Assembly (NCBI RefSeq): GCF_000147815.2
Contig: NC_015957.1
Location: 1,798,001-1,862,000 of the forward strand
DNA length: 64,000 nt
Source: Streptomyces violaceusniger Tu 4113
GTDB lineage: Bacteria > Actinomycetota > Actinomycetes > Streptomycetales > Streptomycetaceae
Reading direction: 5' to 3'
In this document: positions 26,007-35,444 of the stretch, one piece after another
Layout: every line of letters begins with the position of its first letter
Numbering within the stretch: the first letter of the stretch is position 1
Notes under the pieces: model-generated
Told to the model about the DNA's origin: nothing
Database searches by the model: none
What the model saw: only the letters and a program-made list of their open reading frames with translations
Position numbers and translations under genes: made by a program

Positions 26007-27179
26007 ATGAGCAGCCAGACCCCTTCCCCAGGCCCTGTCCCGGCTTCTTCCGGAGGCGAGCGGCACAAGCCGCGCGTCGCGGTCGTCTTCGGCGGCCGCA
26101 GCTCCGAGCACGCCATCTCGGTGGTCACCGCGGGCGCCGTGCTGCGCGCCATCGACCGCGAGAAGTACGACGTGCTGCCGATCGGCATCACCGCTGACGG
26201 CCGTTGGGCGCTGACCGCCGACGAGCCCGAGCGGATGGGCATCGCGGGCCGCGAGCTGCCCAGCGTGGAACGGCTCGCCGAGTCCGGCGAAGGTTCGGTC
26301 GTCCTCCCGGTCGACCCGGGGAACCGTGAGGTCGTCTACAGCGAGCCGGGGTCGGTGCCCAAGGCGCTGGGCGACGTCGACGTCGTCTTCCCCATGCTGC
26401 ACGGCCCGTACGGCGAGGACGGCACCCTTCAGGGGCTGCTGGAGCTGTCCGGGGTGCCGTATGTGGGCGCCGGGGTGCTCGCCTCCGCCGTGGGCATGGA
26501 CAAGGAGTACATGAAGCGGGTGTTCGTCTCCTTCGGGCTGCCCGTCGGCCCGTACGAGGTGATCCGCCCCCGGGAGTGGCAGCAGGAACCTTCCGCCGCC
26601 CGCCGCCGGATCGTGGAGTTCGCCGCGGAGCACGGCTGGCCGCTCTTCGTGAAGCCCGCGCGGGCCGGCTCGTCCATCGGCATCACCAAGGTCGAGGACC
26701 CGGCGGACCTGGACGAGGCCATCGAGGAGGCCCGGCGCCACGACCCGAAGGTCATCGTGGAGGCGCTGCTGCGCGGCCGCGAGATCGAATGCGGGGTGCT
26801 GGAGTACGAGGACGGGCCGCGCGCGAGCCTGCCCGCCGAGATCCCGCCGGTCTCCTCCCACGCCTTCTACGACTTCGAGGCGAAGTACATCGACTCGGCG
26901 GCCGGCATCGTGCCCGCGCCGCTCACCGAGGAGCAGACCCGGCGGGTCCAGGAGCTCGCGGTGGCCGCCTTCGACGCGGCGTCCTGCGAGGGGCTGGTCC
27001 GGGCCGACTTCTTCCTGCTGGACAGTGGCGAGTTCGTGATCAACGAGATCAACACCATGCCCGGCTTCACCCCGATCTCGATGTACCCGCGCATGTGGCA
27101 GGAGAGCGGTGTGAGCTACCCCGAGCTGGTGGACCGGCTGCTGCAGGCCGCGCTGCGCCGCTCGACGGGGCTGCGCTAG
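26007..27179 (+). CDS. ddlA: D-alanine--D-alanine ligase
   Basis: A 390-residue ATP-grasp ligase that makes the D-Ala-D-Ala dipeptide for peptidoglycan. It has FGGRSSEHAISVVTA at the N-terminus, HGPYGEDGTLQGLLEL, the VKPARAGSSIGITKV ATP-binding segment, and VRADFFLLDSGEFVINEINTMPGFTPISMYP at the metal site. It is long for the family by about 20 N-terminal residues. It is convergent with the next gene across 11 bp. Confidence 0.97.
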   Translation: MSSQTPSPGPVPASSGGERHKPRVAVVFGGRSSEHAISVVTAGAVLRAIDREKYDVLPIGITADGRWALTADEPERMGIAGRELPSVERLAESGEGSVVLPVDPGNREVVYSEPGSVPKALGDVDVVFPMLHGPYGEDGTLQGLLELSGVPYVGAGVLASAVGMDKEYMKRVFVSFGLPVGPYEVIRPREWQQEPSAARRRIVEFAAEHGWPLFVKPARAGSSIGITKVEDPADLDEAIEEARRHDPKVIVEALLRGREIECGVLEYEDGPRASLPAEIPPVSSHAFYDFEAKYIDSAAGIVPAPLTEEQTRRVQELAVAAFDAASCEGLVRADFFLLDSGEFVINEINTMPGFTPISMYPRMWQESGVSYPELVDRLLQAALRRSTGLR

Positions 27180-27190
27180 GGCCCAGGCCC

Positions 27191-27688
27191 CTAGGCCACG
27201 CCCTTGGGCACCGTCTTCTTGACGGCCTTGGCGAGGTCGATCAGGGCGTTGATCTCGGGGGCGTACTTCCTGGGCACGGTCACCTCGACATACGCCCGGC
27301 GAAGTACGGTGGTGAAGCGGTAGCCGTCCTTTTGCTTCTCCGGCAGCCACTCGACGCCGTTCACCTCGGCCGACTCGGTCGTGGAGCCCATGGCCGCCGG
27401 CCGGGGGACCCCGCAGCGCAGTTGCACGGCGGGGTCCCCCCACACGGCTGTGTAGTCCGAGGCGGGATCGGTGGTGCCCCGCTTCAGCCCGTTCACGGTG
27501 GTGGGCAGTTCCTTGTGGAGTGCTCGGCACACCGCCGCCGCCTGCGCGGACGGCGAGGGAACCGTGAGCGCCACGCTGTCGTCGGAATCCCCGATGAAGG
27601 AGCAACCGGCCACCGGCACCAGGGCCAGCGCCATGGTGGCGGAGAGCGGAACGAGCCTTCGGGTGAGACTACGGTGTGCGCATTCCAT
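27191..27688 (-). CDS. DUF3515 family probable lipoprotein
   Basis: A 165-residue exported protein. A basic N-terminus (RSLTRR), a hydrophobic segment and the lipobox VAGC at 26-29 predict cleavage before Cys29 and lipid anchoring. The mature part is the DUF3515 domain (AAAVCRALHKELPTTVNGLKRG, WGDPAVQLRCGVPRP, EWLPEKQKDGYRFTTVLRRAYVEVTVP). Function unknown. ATG 27688 has no ribosome site, but TATGCT lies six bases upstream, which suggests a leaderless message. It lies downstream of the Lrp-type gene on the same strand. Confidence 0.86.
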   Translation of the reverse strand: MECAHRSLTRRLVPLSATMALALVPVAGCSFIGDSDDSVALTVPSPSAQAAAVCRALHKELPTTVNGLKRGTTDPASDYTAVWGDPAVQLRCGVPRPAAMGSTTESAEVNGVEWLPEKQKDGYRFTTVLRRAYVEVTVPRKYAPEINALIDLAKAVKKTVPKGVA

Positions 27689-27708
27689 CGGCCGAGCATA
27701 CGGGGGAG

Positions 27709-27942
27709 CTAGAGATGGACGACCGGGCAGGTGAGAGTACGAGTGATGCCTTCGACTTGCTGGACTTTCGCGACCACCATGCGGCCGAGTTCATCGACCG
27801 TGTCGGCCTGGGCGCGGACGATCACGTCGTAAGGGCCCGTGACGTCCTCCGCCTGTATCACCCCGGGGAGCTTGGCGATGACGTCGGCCACGGTCGAGGC
27901 CTTGCCGACCTCGGTTTGGATCAGGATGTACGCCTGTACCAC
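27709..27942 (-). CDS. Lrp/AsnC ligand-binding (RAM) domain protein
   Basis: A 77-residue stand-alone RAM/SAM domain of the Lrp family (VVQAYILIQTEVGKASTVADVIAKLPGVIQAEDVTGPYDVIVRAQADTVDELGRMV). It lacks the DNA-binding HTH, so it probably binds small amino acid ligands or forms mixed oligomers with full-length Lrp proteins. GTG 27942 is chosen with GGAGG four bases upstream; longer frames have no similarity. Members of this family are often found near thiL in actinobacteria. Confidence 0.88.
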   Translation of the reverse strand: MVQAYILIQTEVGKASTVADVIAKLPGVIQAEDVTGPYDVIVRAQADTVDELGRMVVAKVQQVEGITRTLTCPVVHL

Positions 27943-28079
27943 GGAACCTCCAGGGCGGCTACGAGGATCATGTGGAGAGAAGGGACGCCACGGTACCGCG
28001 TCGCCATGCGGCGCGGGGAGACCCGCGCGGGGAGCGCGGTGTGGTGGGCAAGCGGCCACGAGCACGAAGGGGCGATGGG

Positions 28080-29048
28080 ATGAAGGGCACCGTGGGCGAG
28101 TTGGGGGAGTTCGGGCTCATCAGAGAGCTCACCTCCCGGCTCACCACCACCCCGGCGGTGAGGTTGGGGCCCGGTGACGATGCCGCGGTTGTGGCCGCGC
28201 CCGACCGGAGGGTCGTGGCCAGTACGGATGTCCTGCTGGAGGGCAGGCACTTCCGCAGGGACTGGTCCACCGCCTATGACGTCGGCCGTAAGGCCGCGGC
28301 CCAGAACCTGGCGGACATCGCGGCCATGGGCGCGGTGCCGACCGCGCTGCTGCTCGGCCTGGTGGTCCCCGCCGATCTGCCGGTGACCTGGCCGGCCGAG
28401 CTGATGGACGGCATCCGCGACGAATGCCAGGTCGCGGGCGCGGCCGTGGTCGGCGGCGATGTGGTGCGCGGGGACACCATCACCGTGGCCATCACCGCCC
28501 TGGGCGATCTGCGCAACCATGAGCCGGTCACCCGATCCGGTGCCCAGCCCGGCGACGTTGTCGCCGTCACCGGATGGCTGGGCTGGTCGGCGGCCGGACA
28601 CGCGGTGCTCTCACGCGGCTTCCGCTCGCCGCGGGCCTTCGTCGAGGCGCACCGCCGGCCGGAACCGCCGTACCACGCCGGTCCCGCCGCCGCCGGGCTC
28701 GGCGCGACCGCCATGACCGATGTGAGCGACGGGCTGGTGGCCGACCTCGGGCATATCGCGGAGGCCAGCAAGGTCCGTATCGATCTGCGCTCGGGGGACA
28801 TCGACATCCCCTCGCAGATGTCGGACATCGGTCAGGCGGTGGGCGTCGATCCGCTGCAGTGGGTGCTCAGCGGGGGAGAGGACCACGCGATCGTGGCCAC
28901 TTTCCCGCCCGACGCCAAGCTGCCGGCCCGCTGGAAGGTGATCGGCGAGGTGCTGAACCCCTCGGCGCTGCCCCAGGTGACGGTGGACGGAGCCCCCTGG
29001 GCCCATGGGGGCTGGGACCACTTCGGCGACGGTGAGGGTGCCGAGTGA
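28080..29048 (+). CDS. thiL: thiamine-monophosphate kinase
   Basis: A 322-residue AIR-synthase-like kinase making thiamine diphosphate from thiamine phosphate. It has the ATP/Mg motifs GPGDDAAVVAAP, STDVLLEGRHF, KAAAQNLADIAAMGA, GGDVVRGD and MTDVSDGLVADLGHIA. The start is ATG 28080 after GAAGGGGCGATGGG. thiD follows after a gap filled with degenerate repeats. No TPP riboswitch is visible upstream. Confidence 0.96.
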   Translation: MKGTVGELGEFGLIRELTSRLTTTPAVRLGPGDDAAVVAAPDRRVVASTDVLLEGRHFRRDWSTAYDVGRKAAAQNLADIAAMGAVPTALLLGLVVPADLPVTWPAELMDGIRDECQVAGAAVVGGDVVRGDTITVAITALGDLRNHEPVTRSGAQPGDVVAVTGWLGWSAAGHAVLSRGFRSPRAFVEAHRRPEPPYHAGPAAAGLGATAMTDVSDGLVADLGHIAEASKVRIDLRSGDIDIPSQMSDIGQAVGVDPLQWVLSGGEDHAIVATFPPDAKLPARWKVIGEVLNPSALPQVTVDGAPWAHGGWDHFGDGEGAE

Positions 29049-29167
29049 CGGCAAGGGCAATGCCGAGTCGGAGATAGGGGCGCCGAGCCGGCGGTAAGAG
29101 CGTCGAGTCCGCCGTAAGGGCGTCGAGTCGTTGGCAGGGAGCCGCGTCGGCGGTTAAGGGCGCCGAG
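29040..29167 (+). repeat. degenerate 20-bp tandem repeats between thiL and thiD
   Basis: Six imperfect units of 19-22 bases, each starting near GCCGAG or GTCGAG and ending AAGGGC or GGGGC, run from the last codons of thiL to about 40 bases before thiD. The thiL stop codon lies inside the first unit. Confidence 0.6.
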
Positions 29168-29197
29168 GGGGGACATCGGGGGCGCGGGGGCGGCGAG

Positions 29198-29203
29198 TAG
29201 ATT
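29198..29203 (+). promoter_or_regulatory. -10 element of thiD (leaderless)
   Basis: TAGATT ends six bases before the thiD ATG, a spacing that would start transcription at or next to the start codon. No convincing -35 is seen. Confidence 0.4.
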
Positions 29204-29209
29204 CGCCCC

Positions 29210-30040
29210 ATGGTCCTGCCTCCTCGTATCCCCCGCCCCTCCCATGACGGCTCGGCGCCCGTGCGCGTCCTCACCGTCGCCGGATCGGACTCCGGCGGCG
29301 GTGCGGGTATCCAGGCCGATCTGAAGACCATGCTGGCCCTCGGCGCCCACGGCATGAGCGTGATCACCGCGGTGACGGCGCAGAACTCCCTGGGCGTCCA
29401 GGGCGCCTGGGAGCTGCCAGCCGAGGCCGTACGGGCCCAGTTCCGCAGTGTGGCCGACGACATCGGCGTCCAGGCGGTCAAGACCGGCATGCTGGCGACC
29501 GCCGAACTGGTCGAGACCGTCGCCGCGCTGCTCGCGGACTTGCCCGCGCCGGTGGTCGTCGATCCGGTCGGGGTCTCCAAGCACGGTGACCCGCTGCTGG
29601 CCACCGAGGCGCTCGACGCGGTCCGTACGAAGCTGCTGCCGACCGCGACCGTCGCCACGCCCAACCTGGACGAGGTGGCTCAGCTCACCGGCGTCCGGGT
29701 GGAGTCGGAGGACGATCAGCGGCGGGCGGCCGGGGCGGTGCTGGGGCACGGCCCGCGCTGGGCGCTGATCAAGGGCGGCCATCTGCCCGGCGGTGAGGCG
29801 GTGGATCTGCTCACGGACGGCACCGAGGAGCACTGGCTGCGGGCGCCCCGCCACGACAACCGCCATACGCACGGCACGGGATGCACCCTCGCCGCGGCGA
29901 TCGCCACGTATCTGGCGGGCGGATACGAGGTCCCTCAGGCCGTCACGGCGGCCAAGGAGTACGTCACGGGCGCCATCGCGGCGGGCTTCCCGCTGGGCGC
30001 GGGCATCGGCCCGGTCGACCACGGGTGGTTGCGGGGATGA
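29210..30040 (+). CDS. thiD: hydroxymethylpyrimidine/phosphomethylpyrimidine kinase
   Basis: A 276-residue ribokinase-fold enzyme that phosphorylates HMP and HMP-P in thiamine synthesis. It has [64 protein letters not shown], and the ATP/anion-hole [26 protein letters not shown] 29210 is preceded by TAGATT and no ribosome site. It is convergent with rpmB. Confidence 0.95.
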   Translation: MVLPPRIPRPSHDGSAPVRVLTVAGSDSGGGAGIQADLKTMLALGAHGMSVITAVTAQNSLGVQGAWELPAEAVRAQFRSVADDIGVQAVKTGMLATAELVETVAALLADLPAPVVVDPVGVSKHGDPLLATEALDAVRTKLLPTATVATPNLDEVAQLTGVRVESEDDQRRAAGAVLGHGPRWALIKGGHLPGGEAVDLLTDGTEEHWLRAPRHDNRHTHGTGCTLAAAIATYLAGGYEVPQAVTAAKEYVTGAIAAGFPLGAGIGPVDHGWLRG

Positions 30041-30072
30041 CGGACGCAGCGCGTGCGTAAGGGCACGCGAAA

Positions 30073-30102
30073 AGGCCGGTCCACATCCTGGTGGACCGGC
30101 CT
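30073..30102. terminator. bidirectional terminator between thiD and rpmB
   Basis: AGGCCGGTCCAC (30073-30084) pairs perfectly with GTGGACCGGCCT (30091-30102) around ATCCTG. AAAA precedes the left arm, giving a T tract on the rpmB strand. Confidence 0.75.
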
Positions 30103-30149
30103 CGGCGTACCGGATCCCGCTTGCGCGGGGAGGCCCTGCGACTAGACGA

Positions 30150-30335
30150 CTAGCGCGAAACCTTGCCGGCCTTGATGCACGAGGTGCAGACATTGAGCCG
30201 CTTCGGGGTACGACCGACCACAGCGCGCACCGTCTGGATGTTGGGGTTCCAACGACGGCGGGTGCGGCGGTGCGAGTGCGAGATGTTGTTGCCGAAGCCC
30301 GGCCCCTTGCCGCAGACGTCGCAGTTGGCAGCCAC
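30150..30335 (-). CDS. rpmB: 50S ribosomal protein L28 (zinc-binding form)
   Basis: A 61-residue L28 with CxxC pairs at Cys5/Cys8 and Cys50/Cys53, the zinc-containing (C+) form. [16 protein letters not shown] is the rRNA-binding core. ATG 30335. Upstream on the minus strand TATGCT (30479-30474) is a possible -10. Streptomyces often keeps a zinc-free L28 paralogue elsewhere for zinc shortage; none is in this window. Confidence 0.96.
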   Translation of the reverse strand: MAANCDVCGKGPGFGNNISHSHRRTRRRWNPNIQTVRAVVGRTPKRLNVCTSCIKAGKVSR

Positions 30336-30600
30336 GGGTTACTCCAAAGACGGGTCACCCTCGCTTCTCGCGAGGAGACAGGACACTGAACGGATGCCCC
30401 GGACGTTGCCTGGATCGTGGAAGATCGGCGGCGCCTGGGGGGAATGGCCCGATTCGCATCGGGCAACCGGAGCAGCATACAACGGCCACTCCCGTACAAC
30501 GAAACTATCATGGCTGGCCCGGCACCCGCCGAGGGCGGCGACTACCCTGCGGTGACGCGATGCCCGCCCCCGCCCCAGCACCCTCCGAGGAGGACGTTAC

Positions 30601-32382
30601 GTGCCGCACACGCTCGACGCCGATGCGGTACGGACCTGGTGCGGGCTCGCGCTGGACGCGCTGGGCCGGGCCCGCGCGGACATCGACGCGATCAACGTCT
30701 ATCCGGTCGCGGACGGGGACACCGGCACCAATCTGTATCTGACCGTCGAGTCCGCCGCCCGGGCCGTCGACGCGGCCTTCGACGGCCACGCCGCCTCGCC
30801 CGCCGCCTCCCGTCCCACCCTCGCCGATGTGGTGCGCGCCATGGCTCATGGCGCCCTGATCGGCGCGCAGGGCAACTCCGGCACGATCCTGGCGCAACTG
30901 CTGCGCGGCATGGCGGACGTCCTGGCCGACGGCCCGGCGCAGGGGCGCCCGGGCGCAGACGAGGCGGACGGGCTGCGGCTGGCGCTGCGGCGCGCGGCCG
31001 ACCTCGCCTACCTGGCCGTCGCCCACCCCGTCGAAGGCACCGTCCTTACGGTCGCCGTGGCCGCCGCGGAGGGCGCGGAGCGCGCCACGGGCGACGCCGC
31101 CACGGTGGCCCGCGCCGCCTACGAGGGCGCCCGGACGGCGCTCCAGGCCACCCCCGGCCAGCTCGACGTCCTCGCCCGCGCGGGGGTGGTCGACGCGGGC
31201 GGCTACGGCCTGGTGACGGTCCTCGGCGGTCTCGCCGAGGCCCTGTCGGGCGAGGCTCCCGCGGCGCTCGCGCCCGCCCGCTCCGGCGGTGACGGCCTGA
31301 CCCGTGAGGCCCCGACGCATGACACCCTGGCGCCCGCCGGGACGCACGGGCAGGACCCCGTGGGCTGTCCCGCCGACAGCGCCGCGGACGGCGGGCCCGC
31401 CTTCGAGGTGATCTACCTCCTGGAGGCCGGCGACATGGCCGTGGCCGCCCTGAGGAAGCGCCTGGACGCCCTGGGCGACTCCTTGGTGATCGTCGGCGGC
31501 GACGGCCTGTGGAATGTGCACGTCCATGTGGACGACGCGGGGGCGGCCGTGGAGGCGGGCATCCAGGCCGGGCGCCCGTACCGCATCCGGATCACCCACT
31601 TCGACGGCGCTGCCGCCCGTAAGGCGCTCGCCGACGGCCCGGACCGGCCGGGCCCGGCCGTCGTCCTGCCGGATCAGCACGGCGCCAAGGGCCCCACGGG
31701 CGGCCTGCGCGCCGAGCGCACGGGCCGTGCCGTGGTCGCCGTCGTCCCCGGGGACGGGCTGGCCGCGCTGTGCGCCGAGGCGGGCGCGACCGCGGTCGCC
31801 ACCCGCCCCGGGGAGCCGCCCGGCAGCGGTGAACTGGTCGACGCGGTCCGCCGGGCCGGTGCTCGGGAGGTCGTGCTGCTGCCCAACGACACCGAGCTGC
31901 GCCATGCGGCGGCCGCGGCCTCGGCCCAGGCCCGCGCCGAGGGCGTACGGGTCGCGGTGATCCCCACCCGCTCCGCCGTCCAGGGCATCGCCGCGCTCGC
32001 CGTCCACGAGCCCGGCCGCAGCTTCGACGAGGACGTGGTCGCCATGACCTCGGCCGCGGGCGCCACCCGCTACGCCGAACTGGCCGTCGCCGAGCGCCAG
32101 TCCTGGACCATGGCCGGGGTGTGCCAGGCCGGGGACGTCCTGGGCATGATCGACGGGGATGTGGCGGTGATCGGCTCGGAGCTGGCCGCGACCGCCGAGA
32201 CGGTGCTGGACCGGATGCTGGCCTCGGGCGGCGAGATGGTCACCCTGGTGCTCGGCGCGGGCCTGCCGGACGAGGTCGCCGAACGGCTGGAGCGGCATGT
32301 GCGAGAAGGGCACTTCGCCGTCGACACGGTCGTCTACCACGGCGGTCAGCCCACCGCGCCGCTGATCATAGGCATCGAATGA
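30601..32382 (+). CDS. DAK2/DegV-like fatty acid kinase (FakA/YloV type)
   Basis: A 593-residue protein. The N-terminal DAK2 (DhaL) kinase domain has the nucleotide/Mg motif INVYPVADGDTGTNLYLT and ALIGAQGNSGTILAQLLRG, GTVLTVAVAAAEGAE and AGVVDAGGYGLVTVLGGL. A middle region follows (EVIYLLEAGDMAVAALRKRLDALGDSLVIVGGDGLWNVHVHVDDAGAAVEAGI), then a C-terminal FakA-type domain. This architecture phosphorylates fatty acids bound by a FakB (DegV) partner, which is not encoded nearby. The start is GTG 30601 with GGAGGACG upstream. It directly precedes recG, as in many actinobacteria and Firmicutes. Confidence 0.9.
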   Translation: MPHTLDADAVRTWCGLALDALGRARADIDAINVYPVADGDTGTNLYLTVESAARAVDAAFDGHAASPAASRPTLADVVRAMAHGALIGAQGNSGTILAQLLRGMADVLADGPAQGRPGADEADGLRLALRRAADLAYLAVAHPVEGTVLTVAVAAAEGAERATGDAATVARAAYEGARTALQATPGQLDVLARAGVVDAGGYGLVTVLGGLAEALSGEAPAALAPARSGGDGLTREAPTHDTLAPAGTHGQDPVGCPADSAADGGPAFEVIYLLEAGDMAVAALRKRLDALGDSLVIVGGDGLWNVHVHVDDAGAAVEAGIQAGRPYRIRITHFDGAAARKALADGPDRPGPAVVLPDQHGAKGPTGGLRAERTGRAVVAVVPGDGLAALCAEAGATAVATRPGEPPGSGELVDAVRRAGAREVVLLPNDTELRHAAAAASAQARAEGVRVAVIPTRSAVQGIAALAVHEPGRSFDEDVVAMTSAAGATRYAELAVAERQSWTMAGVCQAGDVLGMIDGDVAVIGSELAATAETVLDRMLASGGEMVTLVLGAGLPDEVAERLERHVREGHFAVDTVVYHGGQPTAPLIIGIE

Positions 32383-32453
32383 GACCGGCGGCCGGCTGCT
32401 GAATCACCCCGCTCGTCACCCGCTTTGTCACTCCCGTGGTGTGCAATGGACGA

Positions 32454-34670
32454 GTGCCCGTGCTGGATGAACCACTGAAGAAGGTCCTGGGCGGCAACAC
32501 CGCGAAGGTGATGGCCGACCATCTCGACCTGCACACCGTCGGCGATCTGCTGCACCACTACCCGCGGCGGTACGCGGAGCGCGGTGAGCTGACCCGGCTG
32601 TCCGATCTGCCCCTGGACGAGCATGTGACCGTGGTGGCGCAGGTCGCCGACGCCCGGGTGCACACGTTCAACGGCGGCCGGGGCCGCCGGCTGGAGGTCA
32701 CCATCACCGACGGCAGCGGCCGTCTCCAGCTCGTCTTCTTCGGCAAGGGTGTGCACAAGCCGCGGACGGAGCTGCAGCCCGGCACCCGCGCGATGTTCGC
32801 CGGGAAGGTCTCGGTCTTCAACCGCAAGCGGCAGCTGGCCCACCCGGAGTTCAAGGCGCTGGGCGCGGAGAGCGGCGCGGAGGCCGTGGAGGCGTTCGCC
32901 CATCAGTTGCTGCCGCTCTACCCGGCGTGCAAGCAGATGGAGTCCTGGCAGATCCAGCAGGCCATCGACACCGTGCTGGGCCCGGCCGGCCACGAGGAGA
33001 CCGCGCTGGCCGGGCTCGTCGACCCGCTGCCCGACAGCCTCCGCGAGGGCCGGGGGCTGGCCACGCTCCCCGAGGCGCTGCGCAAGATCCACCGGCCGGC
33101 CACCAAGACCGATATCGCGATGGCCCGGGAGCGCCTGAAGTGGGACGAGGCGTTCGTCCTGCAGGTGGCGCTCGCCCGGCGGCGGCGGGCCGACGCCCAA
33201 CTGCCCGCGGCGCCCCGCAAGCCCGTCCCGGACGGGCTGCTGACCGCCTTCGACGCCCGGCTGCCCTTCACCCTCACCGATGGCCAGCGCCGGGTCAGCG
33301 AGGAGATCTTCGCCGACCTCGCCACCGACCACCCCATGCACCGGCTGCTCCAGGGCGAGGTCGGCTCGGGCAAGACCATGGTCGCGCTGCGCGCGATGCT
33401 CGGCGTCGTCGATGCCGGGGGACAGGCGGCGATGCTCGCGCCCACCGAAGTGCTCGCCCAGCAGCACCACCGCTCGATCACCGAGATGATGGGGGAGCTG
33501 GCCGAGGGAGGGATGCTCGGCGGCGCGGAGCAGGGCACCAAAGTGGTGCTGCTCACCGGTTCCATGGGCGCCGCGGCCCGCCGTCAGGCGCTGCTGGACC
33601 TGGTCACCGGCGAGGCCGGGATCGTGATCGGCACCCATGCCCTGATCGAGGACAAGGTCCAGTTCAACGACCTGGGGCTGGTGGTCGTCGACGAGCAGCA
33701 CCGCTTCGGGGTCGAGCAGCGCGACGCCCTGCGCTCCAAGGGCAAGCAGCCCCCGCATCTGCTGGTGATGACGGCCACCCCGATCCCGCGCACCGTCGCC
33801 ATGACCGTCTTCGGCGACCTGGAGACCTCCGTCCTGGACCAGTTGCCCTCGGGCCGCTCCCCGATCGCCTCCCATGTGGTGCCGGCCAAGGACAAGCCGC
33901 ACTTCCTGACCCGCGCCTGGGAGCGGGTGCGCGAGGAGGTGGCCGCCGGGCACCAGGGGTATGTGGTGTGCCCGCGGATCGGGGACGACATCGGCGATGA
34001 GGGGGAGACGCCCAAGGGCGCCGCGAGCCCGTCCCCCGAGGACGAGGCCGAGAAGCGCCCGCCCCTGGCCGTCGTGGAGGTCGCCGAGCAGCTCACCAAG
34101 GGGCCGCTGAGTGGTCTGCGGGTGGAGGTGCTGCACGGGCGGATGCAGCCCGAGGCCAAGGACGACGTGATGCGCCGCTTCGCCGCGGGCGAGGTGGACG
34201 TCCTGGTCGCCACGACCGTCATCGAGGTCGGTGTGAACGTCCCCAACGCCACCGCCATGGTGATCATGGACGCCGACCGGTTCGGCGTCTCCCAGCTACA
34301 TCAGTTGCGTGGCCGCGTCGGCCGTGGCTCGGCCGCCGGGCTGTGTCTGCTGGTGAGCGACATGCCCGAGGGCAGCCCCCCCCGGGCGCGGCTGGGCGCG
34401 GTCGCGGCCACGCTCGACGGCTTCGAGCTGTCCCGGATCGACCTGGAGCAGCGCCGGGAGGGCGATGTGCTCGGCCAGGCCCAGTCCGGGGTCCGCTCCT
34501 CGCTGCGGGTGCTCGCCGTCATCGACGACGAGGAGGTCATCGCGGCGGCCCGGGAGGAGGCGGCCGCGATCGTCGCCGACGACCCGGAGCTGACCGGATA
34601 CCCGGAGCTGCGCACCGCGCTGGACGCCCTGCTGGACAAGGAGCGCGAGGAGTACCTCGACAAGGGTTGA
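32454..34670 (+). CDS. recG: ATP-dependent DNA helicase RecG
   Basis: A 738-residue branch-migration helicase for stalled forks and recombination intermediates. It has an N-terminal wedge/OB domain (VTVVAQVADARVHTFNGGRGRRLEVTITDGSG), the P-loop QGEVGSGKTMVALRAML, the Walker B box VVVDEQHRFGVEQR, motif III MTATPIPRT, and the C-terminal helicase motif QLRGRVGRGSAAGLCLL. GTG 32454 is given; GTG 32460 is an alternative. TGCAAT lies six bases upstream of 32454, which fits a leaderless start. An insertion of about 25 acidic residues (DEGETPKGAASPSPEDEAEKR) interrupts the second RecA lobe. Confidence 0.95.
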   Translation: MPVLDEPLKKVLGGNTAKVMADHLDLHTVGDLLHHYPRRYAERGELTRLSDLPLDEHVTVVAQVADARVHTFNGGRGRRLEVTITDGSGRLQLVFFGKGVHKPRTELQPGTRAMFAGKVSVFNRKRQLAHPEFKALGAESGAEAVEAFAHQLLPLYPACKQMESWQIQQAIDTVLGPAGHEETALAGLVDPLPDSLREGRGLATLPEALRKIHRPATKTDIAMARERLKWDEAFVLQVALARRRRADAQLPAAPRKPVPDGLLTAFDARLPFTLTDGQRRVSEEIFADLATDHPMHRLLQGEVGSGKTMVALRAMLGVVDAGGQAAMLAPTEVLAQQHHRSITEMMGELAEGGMLGGAEQGTKVVLLTGSMGAAARRQALLDLVTGEAGIVIGTHALIEDKVQFNDLGLVVVDEQHRFGVEQRDALRSKGKQPPHLLVMTATPIPRTVAMTVFGDLETSVLDQLPSGRSPIASHVVPAKDKPHFLTRAWERVREEVAAGHQGYVVCPRIGDDIGDEGETPKGAASPSPEDEAEKRPPLAVVEVAEQLTKGPLSGLRVEVLHGRMQPEAKDDVMRRFAAGEVDVLVATTVIEVGVNVPNATAMVIMDADRFGVSQLHQLRGRVGRGSAAGLCLLVSDMPEGSPPRARLGAVAATLDGFELSRIDLEQRREGDVLGQAQSGVRSSLRVLAVIDDEEVIAAAREEAAAIVADDPELTGYPELRTALDALLDKEREEYLDKG

Positions 34671-34716
34671 GACAAGGGCCGGGACAGGGGCTGAGACGAG
34701 GGCCGGGACGGGCGCC
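34668..34716 (+). repeat. two tandem 24/25-bp repeats starting at the recG stop
   Basis: Two imperfect units of the form TGAGACxAGGGCCGGGACxGG start with the recG stop codon and run into the intergenic region. A third, further degenerated, may follow. Confidence 0.5.
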
Positions 34717-34856
34717 GAGGGCGGGGCCGGGGCCCCGCGATCGGAGCGCGCGGCCACCGCCCGCCGCCGTACGCCATATCGTGGAGGTGCGGCGGCCCCG
34801 CCCGGACGGGCGCGGTGCGCCGCAGCCCCGACCACCGCGAAGGACTGCCAACACCC

Positions 34857-35444
34857 ATGACCCGCGTGATCGCCGGAGCGGCCGGCGGACGCCGCCTGGC
34901 CGTGCCGCCGGGAAACGGCACCCGACCCACTTCGGACCGGGCGCGCGAGGGCCTGTTCTCCACCTGGGAGTCGCTGCTCGGCTCGCTGGACGGAGCCCGC
35001 GTCCTCGACCTGTACGGCGGCTCCGGCGCGGTCGGCCTGGAGGCGCTGTCCCGCGGCGCCGGCCATGTGCTGCTGGTCGAGTCCGACCCGCGGGCGGCCC
35101 GCACGATCCGTCAGAACGTCCGGGCGCTCGGTCTGCCCGGCGCGGAGCTGCGCACCGGCAGGGCCGAACAGACCATCACCGGACAGGCCCCCGTCACCGG
35201 CCCGTACGACGTCGTTTTCCTGGACCCGCCCTACGCCGTCACCGACGCCGAACTCCGGGAGATCCTCCTCACACTCCTGGGGAATGGCTGGCTAGTGGCC
35301 GACGCGCTGGTCACCGTTGAGCGCAGCACACGAGGTGGGGAGTTCGTGTGGCCTGCCGGATTCGAGGGGCTTCGGGCCCGTCGGTACGGCGAGGGCACGC
35401 TTTGGTACGGTCGCGCCGCCTCGACGTGCGAGAACGCGTCATGA
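34857..35444 (+). CDS. rsmD: 16S rRNA (guanine966-N2)-methyltransferase
   Basis: A 195-residue Rossmann methyltransferase with RVIAGAAGGRRLAVPPGNGTRPTSDRAREGLFSTW, the SAM motif VLDLYGGSGAVGLEALSRGA and the catalytic LDPPY. ATG 34857. The stop overlaps the coaD start (ATGA), a pairing common in bacteria. Confidence 0.94.
   Translation: MTRVIAGAAGGRRLAVPPGNGTRPTSDRAREGLFSTWESLLGSLDGARVLDLYGGSGAVGLEALSRGAGHVLLVESDPRAARTIRQNVRALGLPGAELRTGRAEQTITGQAPVTGPYDVVFLDPPYAVTDAELREILLTLLGNGWLVADALVTVERSTRGGEFVWPAGFEGLRARRYGEGTLWYGRAASTCENAS

Noticed and set aside
27943..29209. TPP riboswitch for thiL or thiD
   Set aside because: Neither upstream region shows the conserved thi-box core; the thiD upstream region is repeat DNA and appears to give a leaderless message.
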